From Dryas octopetala (Eukaryota; Streptophyta; Magnoliopsida; Rosales; Rosaceae), in NCBI GenBank assembly GCA_963921425.1, contig OY992840.1:10232501-10296500 (forward strand): a stretch of 64,000 bases of DNA, written 5' to 3'. This document shows, one piece after another, positions 39,481 to 50,856 of this stretch. The translations under genes and the position numbers were made by a program. Below the pieces are notes generated by a model, which was not told the DNA's origin, did not search any database, and saw only the letters and a list, made by a program, of their open reading frames with translations. The stretch's first letter is position 1. Every line of letters begins with the position of its first letter.

Positions 39481-39889
39481 TTAATTCTCCAAATTCTTTT
39501 TACTGTCTTTAATTTGTTAGCTAGGGATGTGTAGACTTGCCTAATTAAGGTACATCGCTAGGCAAGTCTACACATCTCCCCTTTCCCAAAAAAATAATGA
39601 AATAAGTGTCTTTTATTGCTTTAATCTTGTCAATATAACATGACCATTGGAAATGCATGCATTCATTAATTGAAGCATCAAGAATTTAATTTGCTAATGT
39701 TGAAATCCTAATTCATATGGAAGGCCACTAGCTAGCTAGTAAATTACCCTTTTGAACTTGTCACACAAAGAAATCCCATTTCTGAATAGCTCCAACAAAA
39801 ATAACCTTTTAATGTTATATATGTCCGACATTATTTAATATTACGTTGTATTTTACTCTGAAATCCTTTCATGGCATTCGGGAGGCAAA
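39481..39889. other. Intergenic DNA before phytocyanin copy 3
   Basis: An inverted pair CTAGGGATGTGTAGACTTGC / GCAAGTCTACACATCTCCC at about 39522-39580 could form a hairpin of some 17 bp. No gene seen. Confidence 0.5.
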
Positions 39890-39950
39890 GCCGTCCGGGG
39901 GCACACCCTATGCTACACTAACTATTATGGATGGCATAACACCTATAAAT
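39890..39950 (+). promoter_or_regulatory. Core promoter of phytocyanin copy 3
   Basis: GCCGTCC (39890-39896), CACCCTATGC and TATAAAT (39944-39950) precede the ATG at 40068 in the same order and spacing as in copies 1 and 4. Confidence 0.7.
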
Positions 39951-40067
39951 TGGCAGCTTTTGAATTCATTTTGGTAAGCAAATCGATTGATCAGCTCATC
40001 ATCATCTCAAACAAAACCAAATCAATAGAAAAAAGCTAATTAAACAAGTAGTAGCTAGCTACTTGTA

Positions 40068-40601
40068 ATGGCCTCTTCCCAGATCTTCATTATCCTTGCC
40101 ATTCTAGCAATTGTTGCCCCTTCAACTATTGCAACAGACTTTATTGTTGGTGATGACAAAGGTTGGACCATTAAGTTTGATTACCAAGCTTGGGCTCGGG
40201 GAAAGATGTTCTATGTTGGTGACAACCTTGGTAATATTAAATTGCCATATTTCGAAAATTTTATATGCTAGTGAACAATTTTTACGTACTATTTCATTTC
40301 ATTTCATTTTAAATATTGGTTTGGGAACTAATTCAAGATTTTGTGATTTGGTCTTAATTAATTTTATGCAGTTTTTAAGTACCCAAAAGGAGTCCACAAT
40401 GTGCTGAAAGTGAATGGCACTGGGTTTCAACAATGTTCAGCTCCTGCTGACTCTGTGCCATTGCCTAGTGGAAATGATGTGATCAACGTACCTTGCAACC
40501 CCAGGAAGAAAATGGTACATTTGTGGTGTTGCTCAGCACTGTGCAATGGGGGGCCAAAAGCTTCTTATAACTGTGTTCCAATCATCATTTGCTGCTCCTA
40601 G
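40068..40601 (+). pseudogene. Phytocyanin copy 3, frameshifted
   Basis: Exons 40068-40230 and 40372-40601 begin normally (signal peptide, ATDFIVGDDKGWTIKFDYQA, VFKYPKGVHNV). A GTAC insertion at 40488-40491, between GATCAAC and CTTGCAACCCC, shifts the frame. The product ends after 130 codons in unrelated residues. Ligand Cys, second His and Gln are lost, although their codons remain downstream in another frame. The promoter and splice sites look intact, so it may still be transcribed. Confidence 0.85.
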
Positions 40602-41727
40602 TCCAAGCCCTACCTCGAGCAAAGTATGGAGCTCCTAGCAGCCCAAGCCCCAGCTCTTGGTGGAGCAAATTAATAGAGGATGATGATTAGTATTGGCATT
40701 ATTCTTTGGATGGTCACAGCTTAATATTGGATTATAGGTGTCACAAATATTGTTTTTGAGAATTTGGTTTTTCCAGTTATTAATAAGTGTGAGGTTTACA
40801 ATCAGTTTGTGATACTACAAACGTTTTATGAATTGTTCTCCACATTATATGTAATTTTCATCTTAACGAAATCAAGGCACTATTTTTCTTTTGAAAATAG
40901 TACTAGCACATATGAATTTTGTTTGTCCCTGGCCTGTGTTTTATGATAGGATTTAAATTTATGATGGTGGGTCTACTCCACCTTAATTTGATTAATTCCA
41001 CGAAATTTGCATGGGACATGGTAATTTGAGAATAACAAAAACAAGTGTATAAGCCCTCCGCAAATACTTCAAATCTTTTGTTTGTGACGCTTGCATGCTT
41101 CTGTAGTCGCAAATAGTTAAGTATTTGTGACGGCAGTTGTGTTGCCTCTAAAAGATAGCTTATTGGTGACAGCAGAATATGTTGCAAAATCTCGCCTCGA
41201 TCAAAAGATTTTTATTTTTATTTTTTTTCTGTATAAAGGAGGAGAAGAGGTTCGAACTCTGACTATTATGCTAATTTTATTTCTTGATGAAGTTATATTT
41301 ACCATATTAATTTTGAATCTTAACAATAAAATTCATAATCACTACTTAATTGTAGAACAATCATATATGTTGTTGTACGTCTTCCTCTTAATTTGAAATC
41401 CCTCACGCATATTGGTTTATCAACATTACTGTGAAAGGGATTCTCTCTATGTTTTCTATTTACCACATTCCTTCTTCTTTTTTTGTCGAAACATCCCTTT
41501 CTTCTTAGAGAGTCAAACTAAACTAAACTGCACAAAATTAAGTACCCCTCATGATAAGTCCATCAACACCCACTTGACTCATGCAACTCTATGAATTTTA
41601 TGATGCAATACATGACATGCTACATATATCATTTTGTGCATGTTATAGGCATCATATCAAAAGGGGCCGGAAACTTACAGACCCTTTAAATAAATAATGC
41701 ATAATCAATAACTAAGCATCTCCATAT
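40602..41727. other. Intergenic DNA after phytocyanin copy 3
   Basis: The rest of the old copy 3 coding region (to about 40675, a Ser/Pro-rich tail out of frame), then AT-rich non-coding DNA. A GAGGTTCGAACTC string near 41248 resembles a Pol III B box but has no A box in range. Confidence 0.55.
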
Positions 41728-41736
41728 TTATTAATA

Positions 41737-42840
41737 GGCTTAATTATCGAATTACCATCCAAAACTGTAACTCATTCCCACTTTACCACCTGAAAGTTTT
41801 TTTGTCCCAGATTACCACCTGTAACTTACATCCGTGTCCCATTTTACCTTGTTCCGTCAACAATTCCGTTAATGCTGACGATTTGGCCGTTAATGCTGAC
41901 GTGGCACGCTAGATGTGCGCCACGTGTCACATCTTTTTTTTATTTTTTCGCATTTTTTTATTTTTATAAACTTTGAAAATTAATTAAAAATAGCTCCGAA
42001 CTCAGAAAAATACAAAAAAAATTCCTACGGACTCGTCTTGACTAGCACTAATTACTATAAGGTTAAATTACCAATTTGCCCTCTAAAAATTTTCAAAAAA
42101 ATTAGAAAGTCCAAATTTATTTCTAAAAAATTAAAATAAACTTTCCTCTATTAAATAAATTCTAGAAAACATTCTAGAATTTTTCGTAAACTCTTGGACA
42201 AATTCTCAAAAATATTTTGAAAAATTACCAAAAGCTTGTTTTAGAGAATTATTTCGAGACTTTACAGAAATTTTAGAATTTTTCTAGAATTTATTTTATA
42301 GAGAATTTTATTTTTCTCTAAGACCGAGAGGTCTTTTGGGTAGCAAGTGTTCACGAGAAAGGTATTGTTAGTTTTTAGAAGACTAACGGTGCAAACCTCA
42401 TATTTTTTGGAGTTCGGGAGATTATTCTATGAATTTTCAAAGAGTCTAGAGTATTTTAATTTTCTAGAAATAAATTTGGACTTTCCAAATTTTTTGGAAA
42501 TTTGTAGATGGAAAATTGGCATTTTGACCCCATAGTAAATTAGTACTAGTTAAGACAAGTCGGTAGGAATTTTCCGTGTATTTTTCTAAGTTCGGAGCTA
42601 TTTTTAATTAATTTTCAAAGTTTATAAAAATAGAAAAATCAAAAAAATCAAAAAATACAAAAAAGATGTGACACGTGGCGCACATCCAGCGCGCCACGTC
42701 AGCATTAACGGAATTTTTGACGGAACAAGGTAAAATGAGACACGGATGTAAGTTACAGGTGGTAATCTGGGACAAAAAAACTTTCAGGTGGTAAAGTGGG
42801 AATGAGTTACAATTTTGGGTGGTAAATCGATAATTAAGCC
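41737..42840. mobile_element. 1.1-kb foldback element with 9-bp target duplication (Mutator-like)
   Basis: Ends are GGCTTAATTATCGAATTACC at 41737 and, on the minus strand, GGCTTAATTATCGATTTACC from 42840. The same 9 bp, TTATTAATA, flanks both sides (41728-41736 and 42841-42849). The inverted arms run at least 400 bp each (to about 42145 and from about 42440), including GCCACGTGTCACATC near each inner third. There is no transposase. Length of duplication and long arms fit a non-autonomous Mutator-like element; some would call it a MULE-MITE. Confidence 0.9.
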
Positions 42841-42849
42841 TTATTAATA

Positions 42850-43700
42850 TATCAAACATGCTTTAATAATTAATCATACATGTATACCACATAATTTAAT
42901 CATCCGACTCAATGAATTCAACATATACATGCATATTAACAACCAACAAATTCACAAAAATTAAATATGTCAAAGCTCAACCATTGAAAGTTCTTCTACT
43001 TCAAGTATCTCGAGCCTAATAACTACTATGCATGCCTTGCATTATTGTCATCTAACTTGAAAACCGAACTAATATTACCCAAAAACTCATTGCACATATA
43101 ACACACAACATAGATTATAATTCAATTTAATCTTAAATTTATTGTCTGCCTACGCTTTAAACACAAAGCGTACATCCCATCAAAACATCATCGGACTCAA
43201 ATATAGATCCATCAATCTCTACACGATGAATGAGGTGAAATATACGAGCACTAAACTCTAAACTCAAAATATGTGATTTCTTTTTTCTGATTTTTGAGCT
43301 GGAAAACGACCCTTTATGCTTCCAAATTAATTAGACTCCAAACAATGGTGTTTTTTTTTTTTTTTTTTTAACCCTTGGCGCTTATTTACAAACCAATCAA
43401 AATTAACAAATTTTATTGGATTATATTCATTTAAAAAATTCTTGGATTTATAACATTAATGGTGAAGGGTATTGCCGATTTGCCGTATTGAAGCTTCAAG
43501 GCAATTGGTAATGTAGAAATCATCATTCACATCGCAGCAGCAGGCTAACAGTAAATCCATCGAATTGGTCTCACAATGAATGCCATTTTTGAATAGTTCT
43601 AATGAAAATAATCCCCTAATGGAAAAATGCCATGCTAATTTGTTTATTATTATTTTGTATGTAAGTTTAGAAAATTGTTCGGTGCCATTCGGCAGCCAAT
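42850..43700. other. Intergenic DNA before phytocyanin copy 4
   Basis: AT-rich non-coding sequence with a poly-T run near 43350. No gene seen. Confidence 0.55.
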
Positions 43701-43788
43701 GCCGTCCGTGGGCAAGTGGGCAACCCTATGCAGCTAAACGTACTATAACTTTTTATGATCACAAAGTCCATCTTCAGCAGCTATAAAT
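43701..43788 (+). promoter_or_regulatory. Core promoter of phytocyanin copy 4
   Basis: GCCGTCC (43701-43707), ACCCTATGC and TATAAAT (43782-43788) precede the ATG at 43886. The block GGCA.CC..GCCGTCC is shared with copies 1 and 3. Confidence 0.7.
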
Positions 43789-43885
43789 GGCAACGAAATC
43801 GATTTAGTTCATCATCATCTCAAAAACAACCAAATTCATAGAGATTAAGAAGCTAATTAAGCCAACTCAGTACTACTAGCTAGTA

Positions 43886-44469
43886 ATGGCCTCTTCTTCC
43901 CAGCTCTTCATTATCCTGGTCATTCTAGCCATTTTTGCCCCTTCAATTTTGGCAACAGATTTCGTTGTTGGTGACGACAAAGGTTGGACCATTAACTTCG
44001 ATTACCAAGCTTGGGCTCAGGGAAAGCAGTTCTATGTTGGTGACAACCTTGGTAAATTTATTTACTAACACACAAACTTGCAAATTTTTCTCTTTTTTCT
44101 TTTAGTCTTTGATTTGAAATTTACTAATTCAAGATTTTGTGATTTGGTCTTAATTAATTTTATGCAGTTTTTAAGTACCCAGAAGGAGTCCACAATGTGC
44201 TGAAAGTGAATGGCACTGGGTTCCAACAATGTGCAGCTCCAGCTGACTCTGTGCCATTAACTAGTGGAAATGATGTGATCAGCCTTGCAACCCCAGGAAG
44301 AAAATGGTACGTTTGTGGTGTTGCTCGGCACTGTAAAATGGGGGGCCAAAAGCTTCTTATAACAGTGTTCCCATCATCATTTGCTCCAAGCCCAAGCCCC
44401 ACCTCTGCATGGAGCAAGAATGCAACTCCTAGCCCAAGCACCAGTTCTAGGTGGACCAAATGGGTCTGA
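43886..44469 (+). CDS. Phytocyanin (blue copper protein), copy 4, intact
   Basis: Exons 43886-44051 and 44168-44469 give 155 codons. Signal peptide MASSSQLFIILVILAIFAPS is followed by ATDFVVGDDKGWT and the cupredoxin core. Copper ligands are conserved: His in GVHNV, Cys in WYVCGV, His in ARHC and Gln in MGGQK (stellacyanin-like axial ligand). The tail is short, Ser/Pro-rich and ends SSRWTKWV with no hydrophobic GPI signal, so the protein is probably secreted free or has lost its anchor. This is the only copy in the cluster with an unbroken core and a short normal-looking end. Its copper-protein nature is clear; the physiological role is not. Confidence 0.9.
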
Positions 44470-46553
44470 TTAATATTGGATTACAAGGGTCATAATTGGT
44501 TTTCAATAGTATCATTGTTTTAGAATTTAATTTTTCCAGTTATTAATTTTTAAGTGTGAGCTTTGCAATCGGTTTGTCATACTACAAACCTTATATGAAT
44601 TGTTCTCCACATTATAAATGTAATTTGCATTTTAACGAAATCAAGGCAGTAGTACTTTTCTTTTGCAAATAGGAATTCTTTTTTTGTCCCATTTGATTGC
44701 TTTGCCTCAAGAGGTGTTGTGAACTCAAAAGAACAAGCATACGAGTTCGTTTTAATATGGTGACTATATGACATATAATTATATCTAATTATGAAAAAAT
44801 GTATACCTTAATTATGGAAAAATAAACCCATCGATATATAAGAGTTAAAAAAATATTTACCATAAAGTAAAAGTGACAGGATTTTTCCTAACTTTATCCT
44901 CCTTGACTATTTAAATCAGATTCACTCCTGAATTTGGTCATAAACTACCAGTCTACCTGTATAAGCTAGAGCATGCTTGGCCAATCTCAAACAGCCTAGG
45001 GATCAATTTGGCTCATCTGGTTCACTCCTTTAGATGAATAATAGAGAGCTCATTCCTCAAACAACTCAAAACTCATCTCCAACTACAACAATAAATTGAA
45101 GATAGAAGCAGGCTAGCAGCAGACAAAGAAAGTTTCAGAGTACTAGTACAATTGGACTAACATGTCTTGATGCTGATAGGGCACTTCCCAGAGAGTGCCA
45201 CGTAATCAGACCAAGGGCATGGCATAAAACATACCACATGCTAAATGTGACTGACAACATGACACCTAAATCAAAGTTAGAGGCTAACAAGCACCCTGCT
45301 ACATAAAGATAGTTCCCACTTGGCCACTTGGCCACTTGGCAATTCATAAAAACAACCGGATGGAGTTCTTATTAGTGGGATAAGAATATCATGAACCCCA
45401 AGGAGTTAACGATGGCCATATTAAGCTGTGGCTGGTTATAGAAAAGACAATACAAAGCTATATATCCCATTCGATTGGTCCATCCATTCGAAAACAGCCT
45501 ACCAGGGTTTCCACTAGGCACTATTCACATCTCAAACCCATACCCTACCCATAGGGAATAATGGGTAAAAGATGGAATTTGATTTGGACACCATTTGTAA
45601 GCTCAAAAGCTTTTACTGTACTAGATAAATTGTCAATCCAATCCCTTATTGATAGAAATTTGAAACTCTCAAGTCAAAGTCCAAACCGGCCTTCACCTGA
45701 GTACCAAGAAGTCAAACAAGCAAACTAAATCTAAGACACCAAACCAATTATATATTTTTTCGTGATCAAAAGTCTTCCTATTCCCATTGGTTCTTCTAAG
45801 CAATTATTGTAGGTTTATATTAATATATACATATAATTATAATTATATATGCACACACATGTTGTCACGTGGTCTTACATTAAGATAGGATCTCAAATTT
45901 AAATCTCAAATAATAAGACAGTATTTCATTAAAAGTTTTATTTATTTATAAACCGTATACTAATACATCATTGGAATCCAAATTTATTGGAATCCAAATT
46001 TGTGTACTTTAGATATAACTCCACAAAATTATAGTCCTAATTAAAGGTCTGATACTGGATAAACACACAAACATAGAGCAAAAAAATAAGCAAAAATTGC
46101 ATAATGATAAGAGGGAAAAAGAAGAGAGAACGTGATTAACAAATTGAACTGGAAGAGAAATTCTTCCTCCCCCAAATACACTAAGATTGATATCTGAATC
46201 AGACTTTGTATGTGTTCAAAATGCAGCAGCATTCATTATATGAAGTTACACACAGGGTCAAGCTGAAAAGAGAAAGTTACAGATTCTCTTCTTCTACCAC
46301 CCCCCTTCTCTATCAACAACAACAATTAAAGCAAAAAAAAATAAAGCAGACAAAGAGCATAATCCTTTTCCCTTTCTCCACCATCCTATACACTCCAATT
46401 GCATTTTAATTTTACTTTGATCCCAATACTCTTCCTTTAATTTCATTCCCATAAATCGAAATAATAGTAAAAAAAAAAAAAGAAGCAAATCCGTACCCGA
46501 ATTTGTGGCAGTCAAAATGAATTGTTTGCAATGTTGTTGATTGTGTTTGCCTG
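44470..46553. other. Intergenic DNA, no gene seen
   Basis: 3' region of phytocyanin copy 4, then AT-rich DNA, then the probable 3' UTR of the transporter on the minus strand (up to 46553). A short triple direct repeat of CACTTGGC lies near 45317-45340. No RNA gene or element recognised. Confidence 0.55.
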
Positions 46554-47636
46554 TCAATGCATTGTGACTTTGGAGCGCTTCTTGGCCTCGCTGTAAAGCA
46601 CCACGCCCATAACCGTGACCGCGAACCCGGTCATGCCCATCACCGTGACCGGGTTTTTGAATATCAAAACCGAAACCACCGCGGCCACGGCGGCCTTAGC
46701 GTTGCCGAGCACCTGCAGCGTCAGCGCGCTCGTGTGCTTGGTGACCAAGAAGTTGGTCAAGTTGACCAGGTACGCCACCGTGGCATTCCCCAGCAACAAG
46801 AAAACGATAAACGGGTCGCCCTTGGCTTTCTCGATGGTGTGGGCGGCGACATTGCCTTCGATGTAGAGAGTGAAGGGGAGGAGAATGCAGGCCGCCAGTG
46901 GAGCCATGTAGAGTAGCAGGTTCATGGAGTGGAGCTTTTCGGCTTCCGAGGTGAGGAGGAGTCCCTGGACTACCGATTTCAATGCCCGACCCGCCGTTGA
47001 CCCGACGCAGACTAAAAACCCGAATAAGTGGAAGAGCGGCTCGCTGTTGCTGGCGAGGACTATGCCGAAGACCACTGGGAGGAGCGCGAGGTAGACCTCG
47101 CCGGATTCCTTCTTGCAGGTGATGAGGCAGGCGAAGATGGCGGTGAAAAACGGCGTCGTTGCGCCGATGGCTTGGTTGAATGAGACGGGGATGTACCGGA
47201 GGGAAGTGTTGCCGCAGACGACGGAGAAGCAGAAAATGGCGGAGAGGGCGAGGATCTTGAGGAACTGGCGGCGGGAGAGGATGTGCTGACGTGGCACGAG
47301 CTCGAGGAAGTGGATGGCGACGTAGCTGTAGGCGGAGCAGGCGATCATGTGGAGCATGGTGAGAAAGATCGGGAAGCGGAAGCCGTAGAAGCTGAGGAGG
47401 TACTTGTTGAGGAGGAGCACGCCGATGTTGGAGAGGTACCAGGAGCCGATGATCGCCGCCGTTAAAAGTGTCGGCGACAGGTGCGATCCCACGGCGGAGC
47501 CGAAGCCGTAGCTACTGCCGCTGCGGACGTCGCCGGGCGGAGTCGCCGGGATGTCGATGGCTTGGTCGGTGGTGGAGGTGGCGTCGAGGCGGGGGTTGCT
47601 CATACGACGCGTCGTCCATGTCTGCGCCTCCACCAT
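46554..47636 (-). CDS. Triose-phosphate-translocator-family (sugar phosphate) transporter, At1g12500 type
   Basis: Single exon of 360 codons, starting at [15 protein letters not shown], which matches the start of Arabidopsis At1g12500 from memory; an upstream in-frame ATG at 47690 is less likely. About ten membrane helices from residue 50 on. Family signatures include [68 protein letters not shown] and [20 protein letters not shown]. It ends with a lysine/arginine-rich EAKKRSK tail. Plant proteins of this clade sit in Golgi or endomembranes and move nucleotide sugars or sugar phosphates; the substrate of this one is unknown. The coding region is intronless and strongly GC-rich at third positions, unlike its neighbours. 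Confidence 0.93.
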   Translation of the reverse strand: MVEAQTWTTRRMSNPRLDATSTTDQAIDIPATPPGDVRSGSSYGFGSAVGSHLSPTLLTAAIIGSWYLSNIGVLLLNKYLLSFYGFRFPIFLTMLHMIACSAYSYVAIHFLELVPRQHILSRRQFLKILALSAIFCFSVVCGNTSLRYIPVSFNQAIGATTPFFTAIFACLITCKKESGEVYLALLPVVFGIVLASNSEPLFHLFGFLVCVGSTAGRALKSVVQGLLLTSEAEKLHSMNLLLYMAPLAACILLPFTLYIEGNVAAHTIEKAKGDPFIVFLLLGNATVAYLVNLTNFLVTKHTSALTLQVLGNAKAAVAAVVSVLIFKNPVTVMGMTGFAVTVMGVVLYSEAKKRSKVTMH

Positions 47637-49319
47637 TGCGCGAGGGCTGAGGGCAAAATGGGAATAACAAAAAATGAAAACCCCCCGCACGACGACGCTT
47701 TTGGAGACGCGCAGATCTGAACAAGTGGAGGGAGGGGAGGGGAGAATGAGAAATCAGAAAAAGCCGAGAGATGACGATTGAGGACAGATGAGGTGTATTT
47801 GTGGGATCTGATCGGACGGTGGAGATCTAGATTTGGAGAGGGTATGGAGGGAAATGTGGTTCGTGGAGGGGAGTGATAGATTCCTTGGGAAGCGAGCTTT
47901 TATGGTTAGAGTGTCGGTGTTCGGAAGTTGTTGTTTGGTGTTGTGTGATTTTCTGAAAGTTGGTGACTCTGCTCTGACCGCGGTTTTACCTTTTACGGCG
48001 TCAAGTGCGTTTGTGGTAAAATGTTCAGACACTACAGACTTCCCACGACTACGTAGGATGTAATTTTCGTGGGAACAGCCTGATGTCTGGGCTTTGACTT
48101 GATCTACCATCCAATCACGTTGCATTTATTGATTTTTCTCTAAATTTTAGGATTCTTTTGGAGAGATAAATCTTGCAATAATTATTTCCACGAAAATATC
48201 TTCGGAAATGTGGTCAAATTTTTTGGGAAAATCAACTACAATGGTTGATTACCGTCAAAAATTCAAAATGAAGAAACTAGTCAAACAATTTCAATTTGTC
48301 AAATTTTTTCTCAAGAAAGTCAAGATTTCCAATTATCTCACAAACAATTTAACTATTTTTTATAAAGTTAATTAAGAGAATATAAATCTACTTTTTTGTT
48401 TTTGAAGTAACCCTGTCTATGCAGCTCCACCAAATAAAGCAATTGAATACAGTAAGAGTCGATCTACCCATCTAGAGGGAGTTAGAGGGAGTCTGGAGCT
48501 CTAAACCAATGATCTCGTGTTTCTCATTCACTTGCCTATTCTCCCAAAATAATAAAAATGAGCTAAAGTCGTTTTCAAAGTTTACACACAATCTCAAAGT
48601 TGTAATATAGAACTTATTTTTCGTGTTTTCAAAATTGATTATACCAAAGATGTTTTATGGGTTTTTGAATTTGTAAAATGAAAAATTAATTTTGCGAAAT
48701 GATACAAACGACCCCCGGTCCCCATTCAAAATTTCCAAATGAATTCTCAAATTTTGCATTTTCAATTTTGGGTCAATTTTTTTAGCAAGTCCTACAAGCC
48801 CACTAGGGTTGGACCAATATCTATGAATGGATATGTTGTTCAGATTAATATCTTTTGCCTCTTCAAGAAGACAAGAACCATCACCGCCTTTTGCGAACAA
48901 ATCATTTACCGTCTATAGAACAACATTCAGTTAACGAATCTGATTTAATTGTGATTTAGGATCCACTGCCTCAAACATGGCCCATTCAGCTCAAAATATT
49001 TGGGTCATTGCTGCCCTGGGTTGGACTTATATAGTTTTTTCTTTTTAGCGAAGTAGGTGGGCTAATTAGTTTGAACTGTAGCTAATCTAGTTGAAAAGAG
49101 ACTGTTACATGTATATTCTATATATGATGGTGACAAAGCCTAAACCAATCATAAAAAAGCTACCAACATCACCAAGAGTAGTAATTCTGTGATGGATTCC
49201 TTCACCAAACAAAAAACATCACCAACAAAAGCAATGTCTCAATGTTTAGAACAATGCCCCTACCAACCAGCCACTTATGTAAACTACAAGGATGTCTCAA
49301 AAATATGGTTTGAATTTGC
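47637..49319. other. Transporter promoter and GRF 3' region
   Basis: The first 450 bp are GC-richer and should be the transporter's 5' leader and promoter. The remainder is AT-rich. A 123-codon antisense frame at 47754-48125 shows no domain and I take it as chance. Confidence 0.55.
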
Positions 49320-50475
49320 TTAATTAGTACCCTGATGATCTTGAAGCACACTCTTGGGGGAGAAAATAATGCTGCTACTGTTGCTGTTCATTGGGAGTGA
49401 AATTGAGAGGCTGGTGTCTGATGAACTCAGAAAGTCTCCATTTGTTGTGTTGGCAGAAGCAGTACTGCTGCTGCTGCTAATAGTGTGCTGATGAGAAGCT
49501 GCTTCCACCGGCTTTCTTGAACGGTGACGCCCTCTGTGAATGTGCCTCTCACAGTACTTGTGATCCGGAAGAGCTTCTTTGCCACACCTCCATTTCTTCC
49601 CATCTGTCCTCCTACATCTCCATGGTTCTCCATCCATTGTGCCTTTCTTAGGGTCCAAGTACAAAGGGGGGCTACATCCCAAAACTGGTCCAAAACAAAC
49701 CCAAATCAAATCTCATGAAAATAAATAAATAAAGCAAAAATTGTTAGATAACCACTAAATCCAAAAAAATGTAAGCTGCTATGTGGGTCGATAATTGTTT
49801 TATATTGTAACACTCCCTCCAACAAGTAAAATTGACCGATCGAGGATGTTGTGCAGAAGCCGATTGATGAGTCCGACGACGCACCTTTGCAGACCCACAC
49901 GCTATACATGTCGATATTCTCTCCAATTTGGCCACTTGCAGCATCAAATGAGTATGAGATTCTATATATGAATTAATGACCCTTCACTGTTGCAATGTAG
50001 AATTGCACTGGTACTCTAATCCGGTCAATTTTCTCTAACAGGGAATACAATTACTGGGATCGAATTTAAAATCTCGCAGAATGTAATGTTAAACAACCAC
50101 TGAATATGAAAAACTTAATTTCCGAATGTGGGGAAATAATTGTTTTATATTGTATCAGAAATATTGAAAGAGAAACAATTAATATTGAAGTGAAAGGAGA
50201 GGTTTTTTGGGGTACTTACACCTAGGATTCCCACAAGAGCTATCAAGACTCTTCCATATAGGGAGAAGAAGATGATATGGCACAGGGAGGCCAGCTTGGA
50301 TGTACTTGTTGATAAGAGCTTGGAGCTGTAGCTCTTGCAGCTGAGAAATGGTGAACCCAAAACACTTGAAGCAATCTAGTTTCTCATGAGCTGATGACCC
50401 ACGTCCAAGCTCAAGATTTAGACCACTTGGAGGTGACCCTGACCCCCCTTCCACAATTGACAAACTAGTCTTCAT
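49320..50475 (-). CDS. Growth-regulating factor (QLQ and WRC domains), short form
   Basis: Two exons, 50475-50220 and 49684-49320, give 206 codons. The QLQ domain spans about 41-76 ([20 protein letters not shown]); it binds GIF/AN3 coactivators. The WRC domain spans about 104-146 with its zinc ligands C109, C119, C130 and H133 and a basic nuclear signal (RGRHRSRK). GRFs are nuclear regulators of leaf and root growth. At 206 aa this is far shorter than most GRFs; it resembles the small GRF group with an acidic [16 protein letters not shown] start. The WRC entry reads EPWRCRR where most family members have EPGRCRR. The miR396 site lies in the WRC region. Confidence 0.92.
49503..49524 (-). promoter_or_regulatory. 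miR396 target site in the GRF WRC exon
   Basis: On the sense (minus) strand the site reads CCGTTCAAGAAAGCC followed by GGTGGAA. It matches the conserved GRF miR396 site except that the usual T after GCC is G. The 5' seed pairing with the microRNA (TGGAA) and the TTCAAGAAAG core are kept, so regulation is likely. Confidence 0.85.
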
Positions 50476-50856
50476 GTCCAGAGAACAAGCTAGCTAGCCC
50501 TGCAATGGCAGCAGCAATTGAGCCAAAGAAACTCTTTAATAATGTGGTAGTAATTAAGCACATTCAAGAAAGACAGGTGTTGGGTGTGAGAGAGATGTGA
50601 TGGAGGTGGCTCTGCCAGTTTTATGGCATGTGTCAGATTTTAGCACAAGCTAGCAAAAACGCGTTGTCAGGTTCCTTGTGAACTTCTTATCCAAATCAAA
50701 ACAAAACTGAATGGCAGAAGAGTTCACTGTTACTTTGTATTATCCATTAGCTTTACCCGACATGTTGAACCCACATTCATAGCTATCTACTGCTGCTACT
50801 GCAACACAAAAATGAATAAAAATGGGAAAAAAAAAAAAAAAAAACAACTGTATTTT

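Noticed and set aside
41240-41270. GAGGTTCGAACTC as a SINE or tRNA relic
   Set aside because: Only a B-box-like string is present; no A box or tRNA-like fold lies at the right distance.
46557-46916. Plus-strand frames over the transporter gene
   Set aside because: These are antisense shadows produced by the high GC content of the real gene.
47754-48125. A 123-codon minus-strand frame upstream of the transporter
   Set aside because: No recognisable family; it lies in the expected promoter and leader of a GC-rich gene, where long chance frames are common.
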